64,000 nucleotides of DNA, taken from NCBI RefSeq assembly GCF_014358015.1, contig NZ_JACONV010000001.1, positions 1,015,085 to 1,079,084 on the forward strand, in the 5' to 3' direction. The notes under the pieces were generated by a model. That model was not told the DNA's origin and searched no databases. It worked only from the letters and a program-made list of their open reading frames with translations. The DNA is from Pseudomonas triticifolii (GTDB taxonomy: Bacteria; Pseudomonadota; Gammaproteobacteria; Pseudomonadales; Pseudomonadaceae). The position numbers and the translations under genes are program-made. Shown piece after piece: positions 21,859 through 31,638 of this stretch. The number at the start of each line of letters is the position of its first letter. Position 1 is the stretch's first letter.

Positions 21859-24690
21859 TTAAACAGTGAAGGCATCTTGCAGGAGTTTTTCCTGCTGCTC
21901 GGCATGCATCGAAGCGTAGCCACACGCTGGCGCGGCGGAAGCATCACGACCGGCGTACTCGAGAACGAGTTCGCGTTTGTGATTACCAATGCTGCGACGC
22001 AGATGGTGTTGACTGCTGTACCAGGCACCCTGGTTCATCGGCTCTTCCTGGCACCACACTGCGTGCTGCAGGTTGGTGTAAGGCGCGATCGTTTCCATCA
22101 AGTCATCTTCAGGGAACGGATACAGCTGCTCGATACGAACGATGGCGATATCTTCACGACCTTCGGCACGGCGTTTTTCCAGCAGGTCGTAGTAGACCTT
22201 GCCGCTGCACAGTACCAGGCGCGTTACCTTGGCCGGATCGAGCGTATCGATTTCCGGGATAACGGTCTGGAACGAGCCTTCGGCCAGTTCTTCCAGGGTC
22301 GAAACCGCCAGCTTGTGACGCAACAGCGACTTGGGTGTCAGGACAACCAGCGGCTTGCGCAGCGGGCGAATCACCTGACGACGCAGCAAGTGGTAGATCT
22401 GGGCCGGCGTAGTCGGCACACACACCTGAATGTTGTGCTCGGCACACAGCTGCAGGTAACGCTCAAGACGTGCGGAGGAGTGCTCCGGGCCCTGCCCTTC
22501 ATAACCGTGAGGCAACAGCATGGTCAGACCGCACAGACGGCCCCACTTGTGCTCGCCGCTGGTGATGAACTGGTCGACAACCACCTGGGCACCGTTGGCG
22601 AAATCGCCGAACTGGGCTTCCCAGATGACCAGCGCGTTAGGCTGGGTGGTCGAATAGCCATATTCGAACGCCAGGACCGCTTCTTCCGACAGGAACGAGT
22701 CATACAGGTCAAAGCGAGGCTGACCGGCGTACAGGTTCTGCAGTGGGATGTAGGTGCCTGCATCTTTCTGGTTGTGCAATACGGCGTGACGGTGCGAGAA
22801 CGTACCGCGGCCGATGTCCTGACCCGTCATACGGATCGGGTGACCTTCAAACGCCAGCGTGGCGTACGCCATGGTTTCGGCATAACCCCAGTTGATCGGC
22901 AAGCCACCGACCTGCATCTTCTGGCGATCTTCGTAGATCTTCTGCACCTGACGCTGCACGACGAAGCCTTCCGGCAACTCCATCAGCTTGGCGGACAGTT
23001 CCTGCAGGGTCTTGAGATCGAAGCGAGTGTCGTGACGCGCCGTCCAGGCGTGGCCCAGATACGGACGCCAGTCCACGAACAATTCCTTGTTCGGTTCCTT
23101 GACCAGGCTTTTAACCACGTGCAGACCGTTGTCCAGCGCACTGCGGTAATCGTCGACCTTGGCCTGAACACGGGCGTCATCAAGAACGCCGGTCTTGATC
23201 AGATGCTCAGCGTACAGCTCACGGGTGGTGCGCTGCTTGGTGATCTGCTGGTACATCAGAGGCTGGGTGCCGCTCGGCTCGTCAGCTTCGTTGTGACCGC
23301 GACGACGGTAGCAGACCAGGTCGATGACGATGTCACGCTTGAACTGCATGCGGTAGTCGATCGCCAGCTGGGTCACGAACATCACCGCTTCAGGGTCATC
23401 GCCATTAACGTGGAGAATCGGTGCCTGAATCATCTTGGCGACGTCGGTGGCGTACTCGGTGGAGCGCGAGTCCAGCGGGTTGCTGATGGTGAAACCGACC
23501 TGGTTGTTGATCACGATATGGATCGTGCCGCCCGTCTTGAAGCCGCGAGTCTGCGACATCTGGAAGGTTTCCATCACAACGCCCTGACCTGCAAAGGCCG
23601 CGTCGCCGTGAAGGGAAATCGGCAGAACCTTGTCACCGTTCGGATCGTTACGACGATCCTGACGCGCACGCACCGACCCCTCGACCACCGGAGACACGAT
23701 CTCAAGGTGGGACGGGTTGAATGCCATGGCAAGGTGAACTTCACCGCCTGCGGTCATGACGTTGGAAGAGAAGCCCTGGTGGTACTTGACGTCACCGGAA
23801 CCCAGTTCCACTTTTTTCTTGCCTTCGAACTCGTCGAACAGGTCGCGCGGGTTCTTGCCGAAGGTGTTGACCAGCACGTTCAGACGGCCACGGTGGGCCA
23901 TGCCGATGACGACTTCCTTGGTGCCATAGGAGCCGGAGCGCTGGATCAGCTCGTCGAGCATAGGAATCAGGCTTTCGCCACCTTCCAGACCGAAACGCTT
24001 GGTGCCCGGGTATTTGGTGCCCAGGTACTTCTCGAGGCCTTCTGCGGCAGTCACGCGCTCAAGCAGATGGCTCTGGATGTCGGCCGAGAACACAGGACGA
24101 CCGCGTACGCTTTCCAGACGCTGCATGAACCAGTTGCGCTGTTCGGAATCCACGATGTGGGTGAACTCGGAGCCGATGGTGCGACAATATGTCTGCTGCA
24201 ACGCTTCGTGGATTTCGCGTAGGCTCGCTTCCTCTTTGCCGATGAACAAGTCGCCGGCGCGGAAAGTCGTATCCAGATCGGCATTGGTCAAGCCGTAGTG
24301 ATTGATCGACAGATCGGCGGGTGCAGGACGCTGCCACAGACCCAGCGGATCGAGCTGGGCAGCCTGGTGGCCACGCATACGATAAGCCTGGATCAGTCGC
24401 AGTACTTCAACCTGCTTCTTCTCGTGTTCGCTGCTCACACTGCCGGCAGACACCGGTTGAGCGCGGCGCTGGTTTTTGGCCAGCAACACGAAATGATCGC
24501 GAATGGTCGAATGCGATACATCAGTGGCAGAGCTGCCATCAGCTGGCAACTTCTGAAAGTAGGTGCGCCATTCTTCTGGCACAGCGTTAGGGTCGTGCAG
24601 GTAAAGCTCATAGAGCTCTTCCACATAGGCAGCGTTACCACCGGATAGGTGGGCACTGTTCCACATGCGCTGCATCACGCTTTCTTGCAT
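21859..24690 (-). CDS. sucA: 2-oxoglutarate dehydrogenase E1
   Basis: A 943-residue thiamine diphosphate-dependent E1, the usual length. The N-terminal helix region ([22 protein letters not shown]) binds the core; later come [41 protein letters not shown] and the transketolase-like half ([19 protein letters not shown]). It decarboxylates 2-oxoglutarate. A good GAGGG ribosome site precedes the start. The 260-base gap before it (after sdhB) holds a strong GC hairpin, which may set the balance between the sdh and suc parts of the transcript. Confidence 0.97.
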   Translation of the reverse strand: MQESVMQRMWNSAHLSGGNAAYVEELYELYLHDPNAVPEEWRTYFQKLPADGSSATDVSHSTIRDHFVLLAKNQRRAQPVSAGSVSSEHEKKQVEVLRLIQAYRMRGHQAAQLDPLGLWQRPAPADLSINHYGLTNADLDTTFRAGDLFIGKEEASLREIHEALQQTYCRTIGSEFTHIVDSEQRNWFMQRLESVRGRPVFSADIQSHLLERVTAAEGLEKYLGTKYPGTKRFGLEGGESLIPMLDELIQRSGSYGTKEVVIGMAHRGRLNVLVNTFGKNPRDLFDEFEGKKKVELGSGDVKYHQGFSSNVMTAGGEVHLAMAFNPSHLEIVSPVVEGSVRARQDRRNDPNGDKVLPISLHGDAAFAGQGVVMETFQMSQTRGFKTGGTIHIVINNQVGFTISNPLDSRSTEYATDVAKMIQAPILHVNGDDPEAVMFVTQLAIDYRMQFKRDIVIDLVCYRRRGHNEADEPSGTQPLMYQQITKQRTTRELYAEHLIKTGVLDDARVQAKVDDYRSALDNGLHVVKSLVKEPNKELFVDWRPYLGHAWTARHDTRFDLKTLQELSAKLMELPEGFVVQRQVQKIYEDRQKMQVGGLPINWGYAETMAYATLAFEGHPIRMTGQDIGRGTFSHRHAVLHNQKDAGTYIPLQNLYAGQPRFDLYDSFLSEEAVLAFEYGYSTTQPNALVIWEAQFGDFANGAQVVVDQFITSGEHKWGRLCGLTMLLPHGYEGQGPEHSSARLERYLQLCAEHNIQVCVPTTPAQIYHLLRRQVIRPLRKPLVVLTPKSLLRHKLAVSTLEELAEGSFQTVIPEIDTLDPAKVTRLVLCSGKVYYDLLEKRRAEGREDIAIVRIEQLYPFPEDDLMETIAPYTNLQHAVWCQEEPMNQGAWYSSQHHLRRSIGNHKRELVLEYAGRDASAAPACGYASMHAEQQEKLLQDAFTV

Positions 24691-24885
24691 GCTTGGTCAC
24701 CCTCGGTAAGGGGACACCACCGGCGAAGACACCAGAGCAATCCTGAAATAGTCGTGTGCAGCGACTGTATCAAGTCACCAGGGAATCACGCAGATAGTCC
24801 GGGTACCAGCCCGGATGCCCCTGCTGGTCTCATTTCTTCAAAATAAGAGCCGCAGCTTTGCGAGCTACTGCTCAGGTTAAAACCA

Positions 24886-24909
24886 CGGCGCCGGTTGAAG
24901 CCGGCGCCG
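24886..24909 (-). terminator. GC hairpin between sdhB and sucA (possible attenuator)
   Basis: A perfect nine-base stem CGGCGCCGG / CCGGCGCCG with a six-base loop, 41 bases after the sdhB stop. On the minus strand it is followed by TGGTTTTAACC, only four T in a row, so it is a weak or partial terminator, or an mRNA-stabilising stem. It lies in the longest intergenic gap of the sdh-suc operon. Confidence 0.55.
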
Positions 24910-24950
24910 CGGTCATTTCAGTGCAACGGTGTTACAGGTAAAGCGATGAA

Positions 24951-25655
24951 TCAGACGCCGTTCTGCAGAAGCATGTTGCGTACGTGACCGATAGCCTTGG
25001 TTGGATTCAGGCCCTTCGGACAAACGTTGACGCAGTTCATGATCCCACGGCAGCGGAACACGCTGAACGGGTCGTCCAGCGAAGCCAGACGCTCATTGGT
25101 GCGGGTGTCACGGCTGTCAGCCAGGAAACGGTAGGCTTGCAGCAGCGCAGCAGGGCCCAGGAACTTGTCTGGGTTCCACCAGAAGGACGGGCAGGACGTC
25201 GAGCAGCAAGCGCACAGGATGCACTCGTACAGGCCATCGAGCTTTTCGCGCTCTTCCGGGGTCTGCAGACGTTCGATGGCCGGAGCCGGCGTGTCGTTTT
25301 GCAGGAATGGCTTCACCTTCTCATACTGCTTGTAGAAGATGCTCATATCGACGACCAGGTCACGAATGACCGGCAAACCAGGCAACGGACGAACGATCAG
25401 TTTGCCCTTGGCAACCACGGCAGACACAGGCGTAATGCACGCCAGGCCGTTCTTGCCGTTCATGTTCATGCCATCGGAACCGCAGACGCCTTCACGGCAC
25501 GAGCGGCGGTACGAGAAGCCTTGATCCTGTTCTTTGACCAGAGCCAGCACGTCCAGCACCATCAGGTCTTTACCACCGGTATCGACCTGGAATTCCTGCA
25601 TGAACGGCGCTGCGTCCTGCTCAGGGTTGTAACGATAAACACTGACTTGCAACAT
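24951..25655 (-). CDS. sdhB: succinate dehydrogenase iron-sulfur subunit
   Basis: A 234-residue iron-sulfur subunit. ATG at 25655 (MLQVSVYRYNPEQD) is chosen over GTG at 25664 because AAGGGG lies eight bases before the ATG. Cluster ligands: the plant-type [2Fe-2S] in SCREGVCGSDGMNMNG, and the [4Fe-4S] and [3Fe-4S] clusters in CILCACCSTSCPSFW and CVNVCPKGLNP. It carries electrons from SdhA to the membrane quinone site. The start is 13 bases after the sdhA stop. Confidence 0.97.
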   Translation of the reverse strand: MLQVSVYRYNPEQDAAPFMQEFQVDTGGKDLMVLDVLALVKEQDQGFSYRRSCREGVCGSDGMNMNGKNGLACITPVSAVVAKGKLIVRPLPGLPVIRDLVVDMSIFYKQYEKVKPFLQNDTPAPAIERLQTPEEREKLDGLYECILCACCSTSCPSFWWNPDKFLGPAALLQAYRFLADSRDTRTNERLASLDDPFSVFRCRGIMNCVNVCPKGLNPTKAIGHVRNMLLQNGV

Positions 25656-25667
25656 ATCGGTCACCCC

Positions 25668-27440
25668 TTAATAAGTCCGAATTTTAGGTTCAAAAGTCGG
25701 AACAGTTTTCGGCGAGAAGTTCACGGCACGCTTGGTTACGCGCTTGTCACCCGGGAAGTATAGGGTGTGGCACAACCAGTTTTCGTCGTCGCGATCTTCA
25801 AAGTCTTCACGGGCGTGGGCGCCGCGGGACTCTTTACGATGTTCTGCGGCAATCGCTGTAGCTTCGGCGACTTCCAGCAGGTTTTGCAGTTCAAGCGCTT
25901 CGATACGGGCAGTGTTGAATGCCTGGCTCTTGTCGTTGATCTTGACGTTGGCGATACGAACACGCAGGTCGGCCAACTGGGCGATGCCTTTCTGCATGTA
26001 TTCGCCGGTACGGAATACACCGAAGTAGTTCTGCATGCAGCTTTGCAGTTCTTTACGCAGCGAGGCAACGTCTTCGCCCTGGGTGCGCTCGTTCAGGCCG
26101 GCAAGACGCGCCAGAGCGGCGTCGATATCGGACTGGGAAGCACGGGCGTAATCAACGCCTTCACGCAGAGCCTGCTCAAGGTGAATACCCGCAGCACGAC
26201 CGAACACCACCAGGTCGAGCAACGAGTTGCCGCCCAGACGGTTGGCGCCGTGAACCGATACGCAAGCCACTTCGCCTACTGCGAACAGACCCGGAATGAT
26301 CTGATCCGCTCCAGCAGCGTCCTGAGTGATCGCCTGACCATGAATGTTGGTGGCAACGCCGCCCATCATGTAGTGGCAGGTCGGAACGACAGGAATCGGT
26401 GCGGTGGCCGGATCGACGTGTGCAAACGTCTTGGACAGTTCCATGATGCCTGGAAGACGGCTGTGCAGCACTTCCTCGCCCAGGTGATCGAGCTTGAGCA
26501 TCACGTGATCGCCGTCAGGACCACAACCGTTGCCGGCAATGATTTCCTTGACCATGGAACGGGCGACAACGTCACGACCTGCAAGGTCTTTCGCGTTCGG
26601 AGCATAACGCTCCATGAAACGCTCGCCGTGCTTGTTGATCAGGTAACCGCCTTCACCACGGCAACCCTCGGTGACCAATACACCTGCGCCGGCGATGCCG
26701 GTCGGGTGGAACTGCCACATCTCGATATCCTGGACCGGCACACCGGCGCGCAGCGCCATGCCAATACCGTCGCCCGTGTTGATCAGGGCGTTGGTGGTCG
26801 AAGAGTAGATACGGCCTGCACCGCCGGTCGCCAGTACCGTTGCGTTGGCACGGATATAGGAGGTTTCACCGGTTTCGATGCAGATGGCGATGATGCCGAC
26901 AAAGGCGCCATCCTGATTCTTCACCAGATCCACTGCGTAGTATTCGTTGAGGAATACAGTACCCGCTTTCAGGTTGGCCTGATAAAGGGTGTGCAGCAGT
27001 GCGTGACCGGTACGGTCGGCAGCGGCACAGGTACGGGCAGCCTGACCACCCTTGCCGAAGTCCTTGGACTGACCACCGAAAGGACGCTGATAGATGCGGC
27101 CCTGCTCGGTACGGGAAAACGGCAAGCCCATGTGCTCGAGCTCGAAGACCGCTTCCGGACCTACGGAACACATGTATTCGATAGCGTCCTGGTCACCGAT
27201 GTAATCGGAACCCTTGACGGTATCGTACATGTGCCAGCGCCAGTCATCGTTCGGGTCGGCCGAAGCGATTGCGCAGGTGATGCCGCCCTGAGCGGATACG
27301 GTGTGCGAGCGAGTCGGGAAAACCTTGGTGACCACGGCAGTCTTGTGACCACCCTGAGCGAGCTGCAGCGCGGCGCGCATGCCTGCACCGCCGCCACCAA
27401 TGATAATGGCGTCGAAAGAAAGCGAATTTATGTTAGCCAT
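25668..27440 (-). CDS. sdhA: succinate dehydrogenase flavoprotein subunit
   Basis: A 590-residue flavoprotein, normal length. The N-terminal FAD site is [21 protein letters not shown], the histidine that binds FAD covalently is in [10 protein letters not shown], and the substrate-site sequence [20 protein letters not shown] is intact. It oxidises succinate to fumarate at the inner face of the cytoplasmic membrane. Its start follows the sdhD stop with a three-base gap. Confidence 0.98.
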   Translation of the reverse strand: MANINSLSFDAIIIGGGGAGMRAALQLAQGGHKTAVVTKVFPTRSHTVSAQGGITCAIASADPNDDWRWHMYDTVKGSDYIGDQDAIEYMCSVGPEAVFELEHMGLPFSRTEQGRIYQRPFGGQSKDFGKGGQAARTCAAADRTGHALLHTLYQANLKAGTVFLNEYYAVDLVKNQDGAFVGIIAICIETGETSYIRANATVLATGGAGRIYSSTTNALINTGDGIGMALRAGVPVQDIEMWQFHPTGIAGAGVLVTEGCRGEGGYLINKHGERFMERYAPNAKDLAGRDVVARSMVKEIIAGNGCGPDGDHVMLKLDHLGEEVLHSRLPGIMELSKTFAHVDPATAPIPVVPTCHYMMGGVATNIHGQAITQDAAGADQIIPGLFAVGEVACVSVHGANRLGGNSLLDLVVFGRAAGIHLEQALREGVDYARASQSDIDAALARLAGLNERTQGEDVASLRKELQSCMQNYFGVFRTGEYMQKGIAQLADLRVRIANVKINDKSQAFNTARIEALELQNLLEVAEATAIAAEHRKESRGAHAREDFEDRDDENWLCHTLYFPGDKRVTKRAVNFSPKTVPTFEPKIRTY

Positions 27441-27443
27441 GGA

Positions 27444-27812
27444 TCAGATACCCCAAAGAATCTGCACGCCCCAGACGAAGTAGGCGAACATCAGAACGCC
27501 GCATACCGCCTGGAACAGAAAACGTACGACAGTCGCGGACTTGCCCAGCGCCATGGGCGTCAGGTAGTCGGTCGCGATGGTCCACATGCCGACCCAGGCG
27601 TGAGCGCCGAGGGCAACGAGGGCCAGAAGACTGAAGATACGCATCCAGTTACTTGCGAACAGATCATGCCATTGGGCATAGCTCAGACCCGGGTGAAAGA
27701 CCATGTACCCGATCAGAAAAATGAAGTAAGCCGCGAGCACGACCGCAGAGACACGCTGTGCCATCCAGTCATAGAGACCCGAACGTGAAAGGTTGGTGAC
27801 GTTGGTTACCAT
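27444..27812 (-). CDS. sdhD: succinate dehydrogenase membrane anchor, subunit D
   Basis: A 122-residue protein with three membrane helices. The start at 27812 (MVTNVTNLSRSGLYDWMAQRV) is preferred: AGGAG at the end of sdhC lies seven bases before it, while an ATG six bases earlier would be only one base from that site. It overlaps the sdhC stop by seven bases. With SdhC it anchors SdhAB and forms the heme b and quinone site; the helix-two ALGAHAWVGMWTIATDY region is conserved. Confidence 0.93.
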   Translation of the reverse strand: MVTNVTNLSRSGLYDWMAQRVSAVVLAAYFIFLIGYMVFHPGLSYAQWHDLFASNWMRIFSLLALVALGAHAWVGMWTIATDYLTPMALGKSATVVRFLFQAVCGVLMFAYFVWGVQILWGI

Positions 27813-28192
27813 ATCCATACTCCTGCCAGAAGAATCAGTACCACGGAAACCGCGATAACGATTTTGGAGCCCAGCTTGCCGCCTTCCAGCGTCTCACCCA
27901 CTCCAGAGTCCATGATCAGGTGGCGGATACCGGCCACCAGGTGATACAGCAGGGCAGACAGCATCGCCCAGATGACAAGCTTTGCCAGCGGGCTGGTCAG
28001 ACACGCTTTAACTTCACCAAAGCCTTCTTCGGACGCCAGCGACTTGTCCATTGCATACAGCATGATTGCAATACAGACAAAGAGGATGACACCGGAGATG
28101 CGGTGAAGGATGGACGTGTAAGCAGTGACTGGGAGCTTGATGGTCCTTAGGTCTAGATTTACAGGTCGTTGGCTATTCACGGCTTTTTTCAC
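27806..28192 (-). CDS. sdhC: succinate dehydrogenase cytochrome b556 subunit, subunit C
   Basis: About 128 residues with three membrane helices. The motif TSILHRISGVILF lies before the first helix and the heme-ligand histidine is in HLVAGIRHLIMDSG. The first codon is ambiguous: GTG at 28192 (MKKAVNSQRPVN) or GTG at 28180 (MNSQRPVN), neither with a strong ribosome site. It is the first gene of the sdh-suc operon, read from the promoter at 28314-28342. Confidence 0.93.
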   Translation of the reverse strand: MKKAVNSQRPVNLDLRTIKLPVTAYTSILHRISGVILFVCIAIMLYAMDKSLASEEGFGEVKACLTSPLAKLVIWAMLSALLYHLVAGIRHLIMDSGVGETLEGGKLGSKIVIAVSVVLILLAGVWIW

Positions 28193-28313
28193 ACTGAAGA
28201 GCCCCTAACAATCAGGGCAAGTTGTTGGGAAGTGCACTGGTCAGGTACCCACCACCCAGGAAGTGACGACCCCCTTTAGAACAGGCCCAAAAGCCCCCGG
28301 CGGTCGGATGCCA

Positions 28314-28342
28314 AGTATAGACAGTTAGGTTACTAATGACAA
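28314..28342 (-). promoter_or_regulatory. sigma-70 promoter of the sdh-suc operon
   Basis: Minus strand: TTGTCA (28337-28342), 17-base spacer, TATACT (28314-28319). This gives a leader of about 115 bases before sdhC. It is the only strong promoter I see for the nine-gene operon. Confidence 0.75.
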
Positions 28343-28456
28343 CGCACAGACTCACCGCCAATAGCGGATTGCGCTCATCACATAAAAGGCGTAAATGGCA
28401 GGAAACGGGCCTGAAAAAACTCCATCAAGGCCTTCTGGAACACGACTTTAGGCAAA

Positions 28457-28484
28457 TTGACTTTAGAATTTATCTCACTATAGT
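28457..28484 (+). promoter_or_regulatory. sigma-70 promoter of gltA
   Basis: TTGACT (28457-28462), 16-base spacer, TATAGT (28479-28484). This gives a leader of about 50 bases to the gltA ATG. Confidence 0.75.
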
Positions 28485-28542
28485 GATGCGGGCCCTGCGT
28501 GGGGGGCCTGTCTGATGATTTGAAGCATAAATAGGAGGCCAC

Positions 28543-29832
28543 ATGGCTGACAAAAAAGCGCAGTTGATCATCGAGGGCGCAGCCCCCGTCGAGCTGCCAA
28601 TTCTGACCGGTACAGTGGGTCCGGACGTGATCGACGTACGCGGTCTCACCGCCACCGGCCGCTTCACATTCGACCCTGGTTTCATGTCGACCGCCTCTTG
28701 CGAGTCGAAAATCACCTACATTGATGGTGACAACGGAATTCTGCTGCACCGCGGCTACCCTATCGAGCAACTGGCGCAGCATTCCGATTATCTGGAAACC
28801 TGCTACCTGCTGCTCAACGGCGAACTGCCGACCGCCGAGCAGAAAGCCCAGTTCGTCGCTGTGGTCAAGAACCACACGATGGTCCACGAACAGCTCAAGA
28901 CCTTTTTCAACGGCTTCCGTCGCGACGCCCACCCGATGGCGGTCATGTGCGGCGTTGTAGGTGCCCTTTCAGCGTTCTACCACGACTCGCTGGACATCAA
29001 TAACCCTCAGCACCGCGAAATTTCGGCAGTCCGCCTGGTCGCCAAGATGCCAACCCTGGCAGCCATGGTCTACAAGTACTCCATGGGCCAACCCATGATG
29101 TACCCGCGCAATGACCTCAGCTACGCCGAAAACTTCCTGCACATGATGTTCAACACACCGTGCGAGATCAAACCGATCAGCCCGGTGCTGGCCAAGGCGA
29201 TGGACAAGATCTTCATCCTGCACGCCGACCACGAACAGAACGCCTCGACCTCCACAGTGCGCATGGCGGGCTCTTCGGGTGCCAACCCGTTCGCCTGTAT
29301 CGCTGCAGGCATTGCAGCGCTCTGGGGCCCGGCTCACGGCGGTGCCAACGAGGCCGTCCTGACCATGCTCGATGAAATCGGCGATGTCTCGAACATCGAT
29401 ACGTTCATCGCCAAGGCGAAAGACAAGAACGATCCGTTCAAGCTCATGGGCTTCGGTCACCGCGTTTACAAGAACCGTGACCCGCGCGCCACCGTGATGA
29501 AACAGACCTGCGACGAAGTCCTCAAGGAACTGGGCATCACCAACGATCCTCAGCTCGAACTGGCCATGCGCCTCGAAGAGATCGCCCTGACCGACCCGTA
29601 CTTCATCGAACGCTCCCTGTATCCGAACGTGGACTTCTACTCGGGCATCATCCTGAAGGCCATCGGCATTCCAACCAGCATGTTCACCGTGATCTTCGCC
29701 CTGGCGCGGACCGTCGGCTGGATTTCGCACTGGAAGGAAATGCTCTCCAGCCCTTACAAGATCGGCCGCCCACGTCAGCTGTACACCGGCAACGTGCAAC
29801 GCGACATCGTCGAACTGAAAGACCGCAAGTAA
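28543..29832 (+). CDS. gltA: type II citrate synthase
   Basis: A 429-residue large (hexameric, NADH-sensitive type) citrate synthase with a strong AGGAGG site. Catalytic regions: the His in [20 protein letters not shown] and following [22 protein letters not shown] and the C-terminal [12 protein letters not shown]. It condenses acetyl-CoA with oxaloacetate. It is divergent from the sdh-suc operon, placing the TCA cycle's first step and steps from 2-oxoglutarate to fumarate under one intergenic region. Confidence 0.98.
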   Translation: MADKKAQLIIEGAAPVELPILTGTVGPDVIDVRGLTATGRFTFDPGFMSTASCESKITYIDGDNGILLHRGYPIEQLAQHSDYLETCYLLLNGELPTAEQKAQFVAVVKNHTMVHEQLKTFFNGFRRDAHPMAVMCGVVGALSAFYHDSLDINNPQHREISAVRLVAKMPTLAAMVYKYSMGQPMMYPRNDLSYAENFLHMMFNTPCEIKPISPVLAKAMDKIFILHADHEQNASTSTVRMAGSSGANPFACIAAGIAALWGPAHGGANEAVLTMLDEIGDVSNIDTFIAKAKDKNDPFKLMGFGHRVYKNRDPRATVMKQTCDEVLKELGITNDPQLELAMRLEEIALTDPYFIERSLYPNVDFYSGIILKAIGIPTSMFTVIFALARTVGWISHWKEMLSSPYKIGRPRQLYTGNVQRDIVELKDRK

Positions 29833-29846
29833 GCGCTGTACGCATG

Positions 29847-29876
29847 AAAAAAGGGCTGCCATTGGCAGCCCTTTTT
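29847..29876. terminator. bidirectional terminator after gltA
   Basis: Stem AAAAAGGGCTGCC / GGCAGCCCTTTTT with an ATT loop, 14 bases after the gltA stop and 13 bases before the stop of the convergent START-domain gene. It has T-runs on both strands. Confidence 0.92.
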
Positions 29877-29888
29877 ATTTACCGCAAA

Positions 29889-30494
29889 TTACTGTGCCGC
29901 CCTTTCCCGAAGCGCTTTCAAGGTGTTGAACGGCGCATCGACGACGAACTTGTTGGCAATCATGGAAGGTACGCTGCCGCCAGGCTCTGTATGCACCTGA
30001 TAAGTTACTTCAGTCTGATTCGGCCCTTTGGGCACCAGCTTCCAGAATCCTTTGACCTCAGCCACGCGCACATAGCCTTTCTCTTCTGGAATATAAGTGG
30101 GTAGCTCTTCCAGATTTCGGGTCAGGCTGCCGTCAGCCCCCTCCTGCGTGGTGATCAGCAACACCGAGTCACGCGGCGTGACCGGCCAGGGCGCATTAAA
30201 ACGGCTATAGGTCCAGGCCTTGTTGCCTTCGAACTTCAGCACCTTCTGCATCTGACACTCGTGAATCCAGGCACAGGCACCGACAACGTCCTCCTGCAAC
30301 GCGCGCAACTTGCCCAGGCTGGCATTGATCACTGTCACACCGCGATAAGCCTTGTACTTGGAACCCGGAACATCGCTGAGCGAGACCTTGATCCCCTCCT
30401 CATCCTTCGCCACTTGCCAGTCTTCGGCCTGAACAGCACCCACCAGCACTGCAGTCAAGCCACAGGCTAAAGCCATACGATACAGCGGACCCAT
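29889..30494 (-). CDS. secreted START-domain (lipid-binding) protein
   Basis: A 201-residue protein with an N-terminal Sec signal (about residues 1-23, cleavage near VQA-EDW). The remainder is a START/SRPBCC domain: WQVAKDEEGIKVSLSDVPGSKYKAYRG opens the fold, FNAPWPVTPRDSVLL is a typical central motif, and VVDAPFNTLKALRE ends it. Such periplasmic START-like proteins in pseudomonads are presumed to bind a lipid or other hydrophobic ligand, but no ligand is known here. Convergent with gltA. Confidence 0.85.
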   Translation of the reverse strand: MGPLYRMALACGLTAVLVGAVQAEDWQVAKDEEGIKVSLSDVPGSKYKAYRGVTVINASLGKLRALQEDVVGACAWIHECQMQKVLKFEGNKAWTYSRFNAPWPVTPRDSVLLITTQEGADGSLTRNLEELPTYIPEEKGYVRVAEVKGFWKLVPKGPNQTEVTYQVHTEPGGSVPSMIANKFVVDAPFNTLKALRERAAQ

Positions 30495-30548
30495 TGTCTT
30501 ATTCCTTATTGTCGAGATTCCGATGAAACCATTGAGCTAAACCGGCCA

Positions 30549-30806
30549 TCAGGCGACCGACGTCATTTTCTCCCACCACCCTATCAGACGAATCGCTTCA
30601 GCCTGATTAACGCCGCAGACATCTTCAGCCGCCTTGAACTGGCTGCACACGGCAGGTCGCTCCGGCTTGCCGAACAGTGCGCAGAGAAACTCGACCGACA
30701 AATGCAGACAACGCTCCCCCGCAGGCTTGCCGTTCGGCATGCCCGGAATGGGAGACGTGATGGAAGGAGCGATGCAACATGCACCGCAACCGGAGCGGCA
30801 GTCCAT
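30549..30806 (-). CDS. YkgJ family cysteine-cluster protein
   Basis: An 85-residue YkgJ/UPF0153-type protein. CRSGCGACC at the start and later cysteines in GERCLHL, FLCALFG, PAVCSQF and EDVCGVN form the cysteine cluster, probably binding zinc or an iron-sulfur centre. The N-terminal extension seen in longer members is absent, so this is the short form. The function of the family is not established. It is a single gene with a 93-base gap to the next. Confidence 0.88.
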   Translation of the reverse strand: MDCRSGCGACCIAPSITSPIPGMPNGKPAGERCLHLSVEFLCALFGKPERPAVCSQFKAAEDVCGVNQAEAIRLIGWWEKMTSVA

Positions 30807-30899
30807 GACCCGAACCCTTGCTGAATGATTGAAATGAAGCGAGATAGTACCTACCGGAACACCTTATTGAAAACGGCGTACCCGACGATAAGCAGGGCC

Positions 30900-31532
30900 T
30901 TATTGCGCGAATTTGAAGTCCAGTGCAGCGCCTTCGACATCGCGTCGGCTCTCGTTGCGCATCTGCAACTGCATTTCATTGGACAGCAGGCGACCGTTCA
31001 ACTCAAAGGGACTGGGACTGGAGGGGTCCTTGGTGCCGAACATCTGCGGCAAGATAGGCTTGCGTTTGGCGGTGATGACCTTAGCAGGTGGATCAAGCTC
31101 CTTGACCAGCTCGGGTGGCAGGCTCAGATCCAGTTTCGGCCGATTCAGACGAACATCCTTGGCCTTGACGTCTTTGGCTGCTTTCGCCGTCTCACGCTTG
31201 CTAGCGGTCGGTTTCGAGGGCGCAGCTTTGGTAGCAGGCTTGACGGGCGCCATCTGCACCGACTGACTGGAAGGCGCGTCTTTCCCCACCACAACAGGTT
31301 TGACCGGCACGTTAGGCATCAGCTCATGCATGCTCGATGGGGCTTTGGCAGCGGGCAACTCAGCGACCACCGACTCTCGTGGCGATTCACTGGTCGACGG
31401 AGCTGGCGACGCAACCGGAGCTGGAACGCTGGCTTCAGTCTTTGGCTTGGGCACCGGCTCATCCCGAGCATCACAAGCGCCCAGAAGAACAATCACCGAT
31501 AAACCCAGACAACGAAACATATTCATAGGCAA
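30900..31532 (-). CDS. Pro/Ala/Lys-rich lipoprotein
   Basis: About 210 residues. The N-terminus (MFRCLGLSVIVLLGACDARDE) is a lipoprotein signal with lipobox LLGAC; ATGs at 31532, 31526 and 31520 are all possible starts. Then comes a long Pro/Ser/Lys/Ala-rich, low-complexity segment (about residues 25-140), a typical periplasm-spanning tether. The C-terminal 50 residues (ILPQMFGTKDPSSPSPFELNGRLLSNEMQLQ) are more complex and likely fold. The low-complexity part can draw false matches to translation initiation factor 2. No known domain is recognised. Confidence 0.8.
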   Translation of the reverse strand: MPMNMFRCLGLSVIVLLGACDARDEPVPKPKTEASVPAPVASPAPSTSESPRESVVAELPAAKAPSSMHELMPNVPVKPVVVGKDAPSSQSVQMAPVKPATKAAPSKPTASKRETAKAAKDVKAKDVRLNRPKLDLSLPPELVKELDPPAKVITAKRKPILPQMFGTKDPSSPSPFELNGRLLSNEMQLQMRNESRRDVEGAALDFKFAQ

Positions 31533-31638
31533 AAATCAGACAAGACAGTGGCAAAGCCGAAAAGAGCTACATGCTGTGCTTTTGAGGCCTACATGACAAG
31601 TCAAGAGTTCCATACAATTGACGAAAAACATGCCAGCC

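Larger units (their letters stand above)
28193..28542. other. sdhC / gltA divergent promoter region
   Basis: A 350-base divergent control region with one good promoter in each direction, at 28314-28342 (minus) and 28457-28484 (plus). The two -35 boxes are about 115 bases apart. I see no ORF. No clear dyad operator stands out. Confidence 0.7.

Noticed and set aside
25767..27788. Very long antisense open frames opposite sdhA, sucA (21877-24222), sucB/lpd (19895-21826) and the hybrid kinase (6400-7971)
   Set aside because: They mirror strong genes, are rich in His, Arg and Gln typical of GC-rich antisense reading, and have no recognisable domain or ribosome site.
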